Shown piece by piece: positions 31,060-39,943 of a stretch of 64,000 nucleotides of DNA; the stretch's first letter is position 1; every line of letters starts with the position of its first letter. Under the pieces are notes generated by a model, which saw only the letters and a list, made by a program, of their open reading frames with translations, made no database searches and was not told where the DNA came from. Source of the DNA: Lepidostoma basale (lineage: Eukaryota > Arthropoda > Insecta > Trichoptera > Lepidostomatidae); contig JAHDVF020000237.1 in NCBI GenBank assembly GCA_022606425.2, positions 434,001 through 498,000 on the forward strand. Direction: 5' to 3'. Made by a program: the position numbers and the translations under genes.

Positions 31060-31440
31060 CCATTAAAATGCTTGGATTTTTTTTAGGAATGCCAAGATAT
31101 TTTCAGATACTTAATATTCAGATACTTCGGGTATTGTATAATTCCCTGGTAAGAAGTCGGCTGGAATATAGTTCCATTATTTGGTCACCGTCTGGGATCC
31201 GATATTCTCTGATGGTGGAGCGAGTGCAGAAAAAATGTCTGCGCTTTCTTTACCTAGCGCGGTTATTACCCGTGGCTCTTTCCGACTGAATTCTTGCTAG
31301 GTATGCTAAGCTACCAATCATTGGAGAGAAGGAAGAATATCCATCTGGGAGTTCACTTCTTTTAGCTGATTGGCGGCCATATACATAATTTGTGTGTCCT
31401 GAGTGATGTAGGTCTATTTGTCCCTGATAATTACATTTGA
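31060..31440 (+). mobile_element. LINE-F copy, joined to LINE-D
   Basis: Encodes LRVLYNSLVRSRLEYSSIIW, SPSGIRYSLMVERVQKKCLR and, frameshifted, LPVALSD and VGLFVPDNYI. At about 31440 it switches without spacer to LINE-D sequence. 31310-31440 matches 2128-2240. Confidence 0.75.
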
Positions 31441-31560
31441 GCTGCACCTCTTATGCGGAGTTGAAGAGAGTTGCCAAGGACCGAGCGGAATGGAAGAGGA
31501 GTTGCGTCTCCTTGCTGCAGACTAATCTTTAGATTGAGACCGGAGAAGACATTCCTTCCT
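31441..31560 (+). mobile_element. LINE-D tail
   Basis: Encodes CTSYAELKRVAKDRAEWKRS, CVSLLQTNL, followed by RLRPEKTF-like codons. It corresponds to 48820-48920 on the minus strand. Confidence 0.65.
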
Positions 31561-31850
31561 AATATCGGCATTTGAAATTCCGTCGTATATAGTTTTAACA
31601 CACAAACGTCTAAGGGATCTCATCTCTACCGCATTTATTCAGTCAGTTCCATGCTTCGATTCCGTATAAATGGTTGGAATTAGAACTTCATTGTGAACGG
31701 TCATTTTTGCTTTCATTGATAAGTGTTTGTTTCCAATACCAGTTTTTAAGGCTTCATTCTATTTGTTGCCAACACCAACCCTTCTTTCGACGTCACTGTC
31801 CGTTCGACCATCCGCTGTTAACATGCTACCTAAATAAACAAGCTGAGACG
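31561..31850 (-). mobile_element. LINE-A-like fragment, diverged
   Basis: On the minus strand YGIEAWN, LNKCGRDEIP and the segment equivalent to TVTSKEGLVLATNRMKP can be read with frameshifts. It is a diverged LINE-A relative without tail. Confidence 0.5.
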
Positions 31851-31863
31851 TTTGCTCTAGGTC

Positions 31864-32240
31864 AGTAGTTCCCAAACTTTTTTTGTCCCGTGGACCCCTT
31901 GCTGATTTTTTTTATTTTGTGAAGACCCCCTACTTTCGTAATATTGTTTTTTTTTCAATTTCACCTTAAAAAACGTGATACATTTTTATTATTATGGAAG
32001 TGGATATTTTTAGTTTAGCTCAATAGCGACTTCCGACCAGTAATTCGGTAGCGACTACTCGTATTTTTTTTTAGCTCATTCGAAAAATCGGACATTCGAT
32101 TTTCCAAAAGGAGCTAAAAAATATGGTCACCCCCGAATTCTACAGACCGGAAGTCGCCATTGAGCTAAAAAAAGGTCGACAACGAAAAATATCCACGGAC
32201 CCCCTAACGTTGTTCAGGGACCCCCTTAACGATCCCAGTC
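31864..32240. mobile_element. hAT-like end carrying a palindromic insertion
   Basis: CAGTAGTTCCCAAACTTTTT (31864-) followed by GTCCCGTGGACCCC resembles a hAT terminal repeat. A related motif CCACGGACCCCC is at 32192-32204 and CAGGGACCCCC at 32216. No second terminal repeat or transposase is seen. Confidence 0.45.
32016..32167. repeat. Palindromic MITE-like element
   Basis: The left arm starting TAGCTCAATAGCGACTTCCG (32016) is the imperfect reverse complement of the right arm ending CGGAAGTCGCCATTGAGCTA (32148-32167); pairing continues inward to the centre near 32093. About 75-bp arms with no spacer. Confidence 0.75.
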
Positions 32241-33104
32241 CACCACTTCTCTATCTTATCTACATTCACAATTATGTTACAAACTGTCTTCATGTCTTCA
32301 TTCCTTTTAACCGTCGCGTTGCCATGTGGTCAATTGAGTTTCCACTGCCAATTTAAAGTTGATTTTCTTAAAACCTATGGACCCTAATATTATAAAAAAA
32401 ATTGTAATCCTCCATTGAAGTGTTCTCAATATTTCGTAATAAAAAAAAAGCAAAAAATTACTTCCTTCATCCCAAAAAAAATATTTTTAAGACTGCCCTC
32501 ACCTTCATTCGTGTTAAGGTAGAATTTGTTTTGCTAATATTTACAACTTTATCAAAAGTGACAAATACTTACTCGCTGTTTTGAACGTATTATAAATGAT
32601 ATGTTTGGCCTTTTCTCATAGGTACGTAATAATACCGACTGTGGACGGAAACGCAGCACGCAACTTAATAATATCAGAACTGTGAAAATATTAACACTTT
32701 ACCAAAAGGGACAAATATTAATACGTACTCGTTGTCTTGAACGTACTATACATTTTGCCTGGGTGCCTTTATCATACGTAAAATTATAGCGCCACGGCCG
32801 CGGCGCGGCGCGGCGGGGCGAGACAAGTTCATACTTGGTGTCAGTTGCTCATATGCTGTGGCGCATTCCATATCAGAAATCGCATGGTTCCAGAAAAAAA
32901 TTAATAATGATATGTTTTTCAAATAATCATGTATGTTATAGATATCGATCTATTCCTAATGAAATTCCCTACAAGATGACATAAATTAAATTTTGATTCA
33001 TCGAGTATTCATTTGCTTGATATTTAGATAAAGTTAGCGGTAAACTGAATTGACCACATGGGAGCGGGCGTTTTGTTTTGAACACGGTACGTTAAGGGTT
33101 AAAA
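32241..33104. repeat. Region with a ~95-bp direct repeat and a GC-rich tract
   Basis: 32546-32640 and 32690-32790 share TATCAAAAGTGACAAATA-like, CTCGYTGTYTTGAACGTA and CATACGTAA-type segments in the same order. At 32791-32826 lies a 36-bp run made almost only of G and C (GGCCGCGGCGCGGCG), strikingly unlike its surroundings. No coding frame. Confidence 0.55.
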
Positions 33105-33255
33105 ACCATCACCTTTGACTTTCTGCTATTCATAATAGCACACCTCATACATTCTCGACACCAAGACTTGCAATTCGCCTGCACTATCCGTAACGAGAAC
33201 GACATTGTTCGCGTAAAGCAGACAACTTATAGACCACTCACTTGTCTTAGCGTCA
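33105..33255 (-). mobile_element. Reverse-transcriptase motif C fragment
   Basis: The minus strand reads LLYANNVVLVTDSAGELQVL, then VSRMYEVCY and QKVKGDG. In non-LTR reverse transcriptases this position is (L/F)YADD; here both Asp codons are Asn. Likely LINE-A lineage. Confidence 0.65.
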
Positions 33256-33263
33256 GCACTTAA

Positions 33264-33945
33264 TAATAATTATAAATGTCGTATGGTGAAAATTTGGACC
33301 AAGTAGATGAGTTCGTGTATTATGGTAGTATGTTTACAAGAGATGGGTGAGTGGAGAGGGATATTGAAAGAAGGGTTGGGGCAGGCAACAAAGTGAATGG
33401 TGCACTTAAAGTTGCCATCGCAACCAAAAAAACCTATCAAAAAAATCTAGAATGGCAGTGCACAATGGTGTTCTTCTACCGACCCCTTTGTTTGGAAGCG
33501 AAGTATGGAACTGGCAAAAGAAGGATGAAAGTAGAATAAATGCAGTAGAAATGAGATCTCTTAGACGAATGTGTGGATACTCTGTGTATGATAGAGTGTC
33601 GAATGAAAATATAAGAAGTGAATGCGGTGCGAATGATGGTGTTATGAACAAAATAATGAAAGGATCATTAGATGGTTTGGACACATGGAAATAATGAATG
33701 AAGAAAGAATGGTAAAAAGTATTTGTTAACGATCTAAATGGAACCAGAAATAGAGGAAGACCAAGGAAAACGTGGCACGATCAAATCAATCAAATGTTGA
33801 ATGTCGTTCATGTGAGAATCAGAGAAATCGACGCGGAAGCGAGAGAAATATGACAGGAAAGAAATGTGTGGCAGTCCACTCCTTCTGCCTACCCCTTCGC
33901 GGAGACGGCGTGATGGTTAGTAAGTTAGTTAGTTAGTACTTGGAG
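33264..33945 (+). mobile_element. LINE-A copy (longest well-kept tail)
   Basis: Begins NLDQVDEFVYYGSMFTRDG, RDIERRVGAGNKVNGAL, KVAIATKK; then VLLPTPLFGSEVWNWQKK, EMRSLRRMCGYSVYDRVSN and ANDGVMNKIMKGS, with frameshifts after 33670. Ends SAYPFAETA, TGA, and TTAGTAAGTTAGTTAGTTAG. It stops only about 75 bp upstream of the host gene's TATA box. Confidence 0.85.
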
Positions 33946-33949
33946 TATT

Positions 33950-34054
33950 CTGGCCATTTTCCCGCCCTTAAATGTCACAATTTTCCGCGCCAGTGTTACC
34001 ACTTCTCCGACTCCCACCTCGCTATATATACCGACACCTGAATCCAATTCGCTT
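33950..34054 (+). promoter_or_regulatory. Core promoter of the chitin-binding protein gene
   Basis: Non-repetitive, GC-richer than the flanks, with a TATATATA box at 34023-34030. A start site about 30 bp downstream (34053-34056) would give a ~188-nt leader. The window shows no other TATA box in this position relative to a spliced start codon. The role is inferred from the exon structure; no initiator element is obvious. Confidence 0.55.
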
Positions 34055-34242
34055 GATACTAGTTCCAACTTTCGCCGCGGTCACATTAGTTCGCCAAACG
34101 TAGCAACAGTGGCAAAGACGAATAATTATAATAATAATAATTAATTAGTTAAGTGTTCTGCTTAGTAATTATTTGTTGTGAAATTTGTTTTGTTTTTGAA
34201 GTGTATCCACTGCCAATACAAGGATTAACCTTTACTAAAAGG
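34055..34242 (+). other. Predicted 5' untranslated leader
   Basis: Non-repetitive sequence between the predicted start site and the ATG at 34243. It contains an (AAT)n-like stretch at 34127-34145. Its 5' end is inferred only from the TATA box. Confidence 0.45.
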
Positions 34243-34264
34243 ATGTGGAAAATCAAAGGACCTA
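34243..34264 (+). CDS. Single-domain chitin-binding (CPAP1-class) protein, exon 1
   Basis: Seven codons (MWKIKGP) plus one base, ending at a consensus donor GTGAGT (34265-34270). The exon ends in phase 1. Exon 2 begins with two bases that complete an Ile codon, so the join reads MWKIKGPIWILCIAVPLVLC, which has the basic start and hydrophobic core of a secretion signal peptide. Exon 2 alone has no usable ATG in this frame, and no other upstream ATG exon in the window gives such a join. The ATG context is AAAAGGATGTGG. What could overturn it: an undetected small exon inside the 24.2-kb intron 1. The phase match and the signal peptide together make the assignment likely rather than certain. Confidence 0.75.
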
Positions 34265-34429
34265 GTGAGTAAACAATTATTAAATATCATTTAATGAATA
34301 ATCCTGTTTTAAATAATATTTTTGTTTTTCTCACATATTTTTTTTTAAATTATATTTTTAGAGTGTTCGTTTTTTATATACATATTTTTTTTATCACACC
34401 TATAAAAAAAAATTATTCAAATTGACATA

Positions 34430-34650
34430 GGAACAAATACACATAAAGGTTCGAAAAATCCCGAAAATTTAACAGTTGTTATATAATTGTGACACCTGAT
34501 GATGTCAATATAGGTTGACGAAACAGCTGTCGCGGAAAATAAAAATATAAATTGTCATACACATAAACAAAGTTTTATAATTAAACAGTTTATAATGTTG
34601 AAATATTATAGTGTTAAGGTCATACAATGGACTTTTTAATAATATATCGA
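34430..34650 (+). repeat. Repeat H copy
   Basis: Aligns with 54285-54480 on both sides of the hammerhead-like motif: TCGAAAAATCCCGAAAATTT before it and AACAGTTTATAATGTTGAA after it. Confidence 0.7.
34496..34531 (+). ncRNA. Hammerhead-like motif, repeat H
   Basis: CTGATGA (34496-34502), T, stem GTCAA (34504-34508)/TTGAC (34515-34519), GAAACAGCTGTC (34520-34531). Compared with 29665 the second stem II pair is T-A instead of C-G, so both bases changed together. Confidence 0.55.
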
Positions 34651-34654
34651 CTAA

Positions 34655-34985
34655 AGCAAATATGGCAGTGCACAATGGGGTTTTAGTGCTGACCCTTGTG
34701 TATATAAATGAAGCGTGAAGTTGCCAGAAGAAGGATGAAAGTAGGAAAAGTACTGTAGAAATAAGGTCACTAAGAAGAATGTGCGAAAAAAATGTATGAT
34801 AGAATACCCAATGAAGAAGTTACTGAAAGGCAGTCATGTTCGAAGTAGGAACTATCGACGAGTGTGCGTGTCGCGGTGTGTGAATGTGGAGGAGTCGCGA
34901 GAGTTATGTCGGGATAGAACAGTGTGGCGGTCCATCCTATCGGCCTACCCCTCCGGAGAAACGGTGTGATGGTTAGTTAGTTGAA
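34655..34985 (+). mobile_element. LINE-A copy, internally deleted
   Basis: MAVHNGVLVLTLVY, frameshifts, then a 62-codon frame with KKLLKGSHVRSRNYRRVCVS, NVEESRELCRDRTVWRSIL, SAYPSGETV, TGA and GTTAGTTAG. It sits about 400 bp inside intron 1. Confidence 0.8.
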
Positions 34986-35140
34986 GCATATAAACCTTTT
35001 CATTATTTGTATACCTGTATACGAACATATTTTTGAAAAAAAAGAGTGTCTGCTAAAAGTGTAATATAGTGTTCTAAAAATACTAAGTGCAGTTATATTT
35101 ATTCAAATGAGTTTTGTTTTATAACTCTTACTAAGCTTCG

Positions 35141-35630
35141 CTTTAAAAAAAACATACTGATAAAGCTGCAGTTATCTCCGAATGTCTAAGGGACACTGTC
35201 TGGGACAATAAGCATATGCTAGTAGAAAGCAAAGTTAGAATTTATAAAACATGCATCAGGCCCATAATGTCATACGGAATCGAAGCAAGAGCAGACACTG
35301 TCAGAACCAAACATCTCTTAAGAGTAGCAGAAATGAGAACATTGCGACCTATTGTGGGGAGAACCCTTAGAGATAGGATACCCAATGAAGAAATTCGCAA
35401 ATCCTGCAAAATTGAAGACGTAGTGAGATGGAGTAGGCAGAGAAGATGATTCTGGAAGGACCACATCGAGAGAATGGATCCAGCAAGAATTCCTAATATC
35501 GTGATGCACGAGACTCCAGAGGGCCGTCGACCACCAGGACGACCACCAAAGAGATGGAGAGAAGACTGGTCGTCTTCATCACAGGATGAAAGTTGCCTGT
35601 AAGATATATAATCAGAAGAAGAAGAAGAAG
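35141..35630 (+). mobile_element. LINE-C copy with 11-bp target duplication
   Basis: Encodes VESKVRIYKTCIRPIMSYG, IEARADTVRTKHLLRVAEM, RTLRPIVGRTLRDRIPNEE, VVRWSRQRR, a stop, then DHIERMDPARIPNI, RPPGRPPKRWREDW and SSQDESCL, and a GAAGAAGAAGAAGAAG tail. ACTAAGCTTCG occurs at 35130-35140 and 35631-35641 as a perfect target-site duplication. Confidence 0.85.
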
Positions 35631-35641
35631 ACTAAGCTTCG

Positions 35642-36212
35642 GCTAGTACGAAACGAAGTGGTGTAAAAACAGAGTACACAAGTGTTAAATATTATTTTAA
35701 TAACGCCACACTACAAATTAATTGATTTATACGAATGTTACATTTCACAGTATGTGTCTAATCTTAAATTTTAAAGTGAGCTTTTATTAAGCCCATTGTC
35801 CTCGTATAATCTCAGCACGGCCTATCCTTCATACCAAAATTAACGCGTAAAAACAAAGTTGTTACGTTATTGCAAGGATTAACATACGTTATTGGAAGTT
35901 TTGCAATTTTTCTGTAACAACCAAATCATCTAGAAACTAACAAACAACCTTCGTCCGGACCCCTTCGCAAGGCTCTTGGACAAATTGGCAATGTTATATT
36001 ATCAAATTTAAATAAAATGTGCGTAAATTTGTGAATAATATTATGAAAATCAATACGGATTAACTTGTTATCGTATCTATGTCGTGTAGACATGATAATT
36101 TAAAAAAAAATAGAACTCATTTCAAGACATACAATATAACTACTAGAGTTATATTATACATTGTTTCTTGAACAATGATGTAAAATTTCTCTTTTTCTTT
36201 TTTTATACACTT
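35642..36212. other. AT-rich unassigned spacer
   Basis: No coding frame of note. CATTGTTTCTTGAACAATGA at 36159-36178 is the palindromic end of repeat I. Confidence 0.4.
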
Positions 36213-36424
36213 TGTTTATACAACACTCACATTAAAACAATTCAAATTACATAGACATGTTTTGGACAACCAGTCCTTCTTCAGTGATACATATTATTAA
36301 GATACATACATATTTTAAATATAAAATATAAAGATTTAAATCTTTATATGTAACATCTGTCAGATCATGTAAACAATTATACAATATTTTAAATCTTTAT
36401 GTATCTTGAGTGTTGTATAAACAA
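36213..36424 (-). repeat. Repeat J, inverted arrangement
   Basis: TTTGTTTATACAACACT (36213-36229) is inverted at 36408-36424. The left half carries a minus-strand hammerhead-like motif (36254-36284). The right half resembles 17690-17760. Confidence 0.6.
36254..36284 (-). ncRNA. Hammerhead-like motif, repeat J
   Basis: Minus strand: CTGAAGA, A, GGAC/GTCC stem around TGGTT, then AAAACATGTC. The first G of GAAA is A, which should abolish activity; the scissile GTC and the ACATGT mini-hairpin are intact. Confidence 0.4.
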
Positions 36425-36539
36425 ATATATAAAATTTAAATGATTTCATGTAAAATCTAACTATGGTTAATTAAATTGACGCTAAAGTTTAAACCATACA
36501 ACATTAATAAAAGTAAGCGTGCGCAGTGCTACGAAAATA

Positions 36540-37813
36540 TTAGGTCCTTATATATGAAATTGGCGGAACATAAAGTTGATTTTTTTTTAATATAATATAT
36601 TTATTTAATCAAAGTATGTACCATTGCTATCTATGCACTTTTGTCATCTCATAGGTAGTTCATCGATCCCTTTACTAAAAAAACCATTCGGACGGGAATC
36701 AATAAAATCTTTGAAGTCGGTTTGGACTGCCCCATCGGAGTTGAATTTTTTCCCTTGCAAGAAGTTATCCAAATTTCGAAAAAAATAGTAATCTGCTGGG
36801 GCAAGGTCCGGAGAGTACGGTGGATGTCTTAGACATTCCAATTGAAGCTCTTCTAATTTGGTAGCCGTCTGTTGTGCAGTGTGTGGTCTAGCGTTTTCAT
36901 GAAGCAGCAGTCGCCTAGAGCGGTTAACCAGCCTCGGTTGTTTAGCAGCTAGCTTTTCCATCATGGTTTGCAGTTGCTGACAATAGACATCTGCCGTAAT
37001 CGTTTGGCCAGATTTAAGAAAGCTGTAGTGAACGACACCAGCACTAGTCCACCAAACGCTCACAAGTAACTTTTTTGGAGTCAATTTTCGCTTGGGGCAT
37101 GGTTTGGCTGGTTCGGCAGGGTTCAGCCATTGCGATGAGCGCTTCCGATTATCATACAGGATCCACTTTTCATCACAGGTAATGATTCGATTCAAAATCC
37201 CTTCATTATTGTGCCGGTTGAGTAATGCAACGCAGCAGTCAACGCGCGTTTGTTGATTTGCTTCACTCAATTCGTGAGGTACCCACCTTTCAAGCTTTTT
37301 CACCTTCCCAATTTGCTTCAAGTGGATTAAAACAGTTTTATCACTAACACCGCAGCCTGCAGCTAACTCGGACGTGGTTTGCGATGGATCCGCTTCCACA
37401 ATAGCCTTAAATTCTTCATTATCAACTTTGGTCTCCGGCCCTCAACGGGGCTTGTTCTGCAGGTCGAAATTTCCAGAACGAAAACGTTGGAACCAAAAAC
37501 GCACTGTGTTTTATTTTGCGGCACCGTCGCCATATACATCATTAATCCTTCGAGCCGTTTCTGCAGCACTGGTGCCACGGTGGAACTCGTACTCGTAAAT
37601 AACGCGATATTTCAAGTTTTCCATTTTGTAAACTGAGTGACGCAAAGAAAAAAAACAATTGAGGAAAAAACAAATGAATTATAATTTTCGAAACACAAAT
37701 ACTTGAGTAAATAGCTGTATAAATTTGAATTTGGAATTCCTAACCAAAGAGAAGATATTTGAGATCAAAGTTGCCAGTACGGCAAAACGCTAATTTCATA
37801 TGTAAGGACCTAA
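36540..37813 (-). mobile_element. mariner element, 1.27 kb with terminal repeats
   Basis: Terminal inverted repeats of 26 bp (36540-36565 and 37788-37813) start TTAGGTCCTTA and differ at two positions. They are flanked by TA (36538-36539 and 37814-37815), the usual mariner target. The length is normal for the family. One minus-strand transposase frame fills the interior. Confidence 0.95.
36605..37624 (-). pseudogene. mariner transposase, inactivated by three in-frame stops
   Basis: Reading down from the ATG at 37624 gives one continuous 340-codon register, the normal length, with no frameshift. It has HRGTSAAETARRINDVYG and NTVRFWFQRFRSGNFDLQNK (helix-turn-helix region) and SDKTVLIHLKQIGKV. 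The catalytic part has ITCDEKWILYDNRKRSSQWL (first Asp), LLLHENARPHTAQQ and YSPDLAPADYYFF (third Asp). Stops replace a residue after DGAAK, one after QNKPR, and the Trp position after GIDELPMR. In HENARPH the usual second catalytic Asp is Glu (codon 36896-36898). TGA at former CGA and TGG codons is the expected decay of an old, silent copy. Family assignment is secure; subfamily not assigned. Confidence 0.93.
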
Positions 37814-38044
37814 TATAAAAAAAAATGCATCTATTAACACATTATATGGGGGTGTTTTGTGTGCGTGTTATGCTGGGGACGAAACCATTTTTTATTTATG
37901 TAAAATCTACACATGTTTCTGATTATTTCCGTCAGCATAAAAGAATACATATAAAAATAACTTTACACCATTACCTCAAGAAATGCGAATATTTTAGAGT
38001 TGGATAACAAAATTTAAATCATAATTATTAAACATAAAACAATA

Positions 38045-38295
38045 TTAAATGTGATATTTGATAAAGCCATTGAAAAACGAAACATGTTACTCCCCTTAGA
38101 TATAATGATACTTCTAGAAAACGAACGTTTTCATCAATATTAATTTTTATTTAAAGCTATATTGTAAATAAAGCTAATCAAATACGTCATTTGATTATGC
38201 CATTGAATTAAACAGTATCATTAGGCAATATCAAACACTTGATAATGCCTTAGCTAGACGGAATATATCATTCCAATAAAATATAATGAACTCAC
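38045..38295 (+). repeat. Repeat I, two partial copies
   Basis: TTGATAAAGCCATTG, CGAAACATGTTACTCCCC, CTTCTAGAAAACGAACG and, further on, CTTGATAATGCCTTAGC and CATTCCAATAAAATATAATG. Both carry decayed versions of the hammerhead-like layout (TTGATAA in place of CTGATGA). Confidence 0.5.
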
Positions 38296-38299
38296 TAGC

Positions 38300-38520
38300 T
38301 AAACCAACTAACCATCACGCCGTCTCTCCGAAGTACCCCTTCGGAGAGACGGCGTACTTTTCTTTCCTGAGATATTTCTCTCGCTTCCTCAACATTCATA
38401 CATCGTGTCATGCACACGCGTAGATTTCTCTGATTCCTCACGTGGCCAACATTCGATAAACGTGGCATGATCATCGATTAACATTCGATGATCATGCCAC
38501 GTTTTCCTCAGACCTCTATT
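38300..38520 (-). mobile_element. LINE-A copy, 3' part, with two snap-back hairpins
   Basis: Minus-strand LINE-A beginning with AACCAACTAACCATCACGCC. It contains two perfect inverted repeats absent from other LINE-A copies (38317-38333 with 38339-38355, and 38458-38476 with 38486-38504). It is separated from its continuation by a SINE-1b. Confidence 0.8.
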
Positions 38521-38529
38521 TCTAGTTCC

Positions 38530-38590
<61 letters not shown>

Positions 38591-38832
38591 TTGCTGAATC
38601 TCTCTTTACATCATAACAGCATGAGCCAAATCGATGCAAAGGGTATTTATAGCTATCAAAGTGATTCTCGTGGCATGTGATAGGTAGCTAATCTATCGCC
38701 ATTTTATTATTACGTGAATTCTACACCAGACCAAAGACAGTAGGACAATCACACTGCCCTCGCCGGGAATCGAACCCGGAACCTTCGGGGTGGCAGTCAA
38801 TCCACTTACCACTCGGCCACGAATGTCGTCAT
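38521..38832 (-). mobile_element. SINE-1b nested in LINE-A, long TTA tail
   Basis: Minus strand: full head (A box TGGCCGAGTGG, B box GGTTCGATTCC), body, GATGTAAAGAG-type 3' part and a tail of about 20 ATT/TTA units (38530-38590). CATTTA abuts both ends and may be the target duplication. Confidence 0.85.
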
Positions 38833-39180
38833 TTAAATCGTTAACATATATATTTTTTACCATTCTTTCTTCATTCATTCTTTCTATGTGTCCAGTATCC
38901 TTTCATTATTTTATTCATAACACCACCATTCGCACCGCATTCACTTATATTTTCATTTGACACTCTATCATAGACAGAGTTTTCCTCGGCCTTCCTCTAT
39001 TTCTAGTTCCATTTACATCGTTAACATATACTTTTTTACCATTCTTTCTTCATTCATTCTTTTCATATATTATGTTCAACCCATCTTAATGATCCTTTCA
39101 TTATTTTGTTCATAACACCATCATTCGCACCGCATTCAATTCTTATATTTTCATTCGACACTATCAAAATATAATGAAAC
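38833..39180 (-). mobile_element. LINE-A continuation plus a second partial copy
   Basis: After the SINE the LINE-A sequence resumes (AATCGTTAACATATA, the ERMNEERMV region, GANGGVMNK). At about 38985 it jumps back to the GRPRKTW region and repeats the following 190 bp, so two partial copies lie in tandem. Confidence 0.75.
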
Positions 39181-39256
39181 TCCAATAAAACGGACGCTTT
39201 TATATGTATTATTATTTAATTTGGAGTTTTGTATCATGTAAAGTTTGGTGTTACAT

Positions 39257-39475
39257 ATCAACATATATACAACTTCCAAAAATTTGTCAGACATGGTGGT
39301 CGTAAGAAATGTGGAATGGGGAATGTTGTATTACATAAAGCGTGCGCTTAACCCAACCAATGTCTAACCAACATAACAACCAATCATAAGTCCTGTAAAC
39401 AAGTCGATCACCATATTCTGTTTCTAATTTGCATCTTCGCCTATATTGAGATACAATTAATCCTTGTTTTGTATC
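39257..39475. repeat. Dispersed repeat Q, copy 2
   Basis: Same orientation as 9634-9826; shares CTTCCAAAAA, TGGAATGGGGAATGTTGT, AACCCAACCAATG, CATAAGTCCTGTAA and TTGAGATACAATTAATCC. Confidence 0.6.
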
Positions 39476-39943
39476 ATTGTTCAAGAAACGATAAATGACA
39501 ATACTTTAACAAGAACAGTGTCATTTATTACAGTTATTATTATTTAATTACATTTATATTGAATACGCGATTAAACAAAATTACGCAAATCTCATTAGTA
39601 AACAAAGTTGACATTCAAAATTCCACATTTTGCAACAATGTCAAAGGCGTTTCACGAAGGCAATTACACGACAGCTTAGTGGATTAAATTAAGATTTTAA
39701 TCCTCGTTTATTGGACTGCTTTGAGCAGAATACACTTTTCAGAACGTCCATTACACGCCGATAAGTAGGATCGTCCATTAGGCACCCAATTTCTAGAAAC
39801 ATCAGATAAATCGTCTCAAGATTCAAAAAAAGATAAATGGATTCGAATTATTTTTCGAACAGGATACGCTGTATGAATCCAGTTTATGTATTATCCGAAG
39901 TCGACTAATACATAAAAAAAAGTTTTAATGTTGTTGCTATTCG
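39476..39943. other. Apparently single-copy region
   Basis: No repeat match except CATTGTTCAAGAAACGATAA at its left edge (end of repeat I). 39600-39800 is of higher complexity, with no frame of note. Confidence 0.35.
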
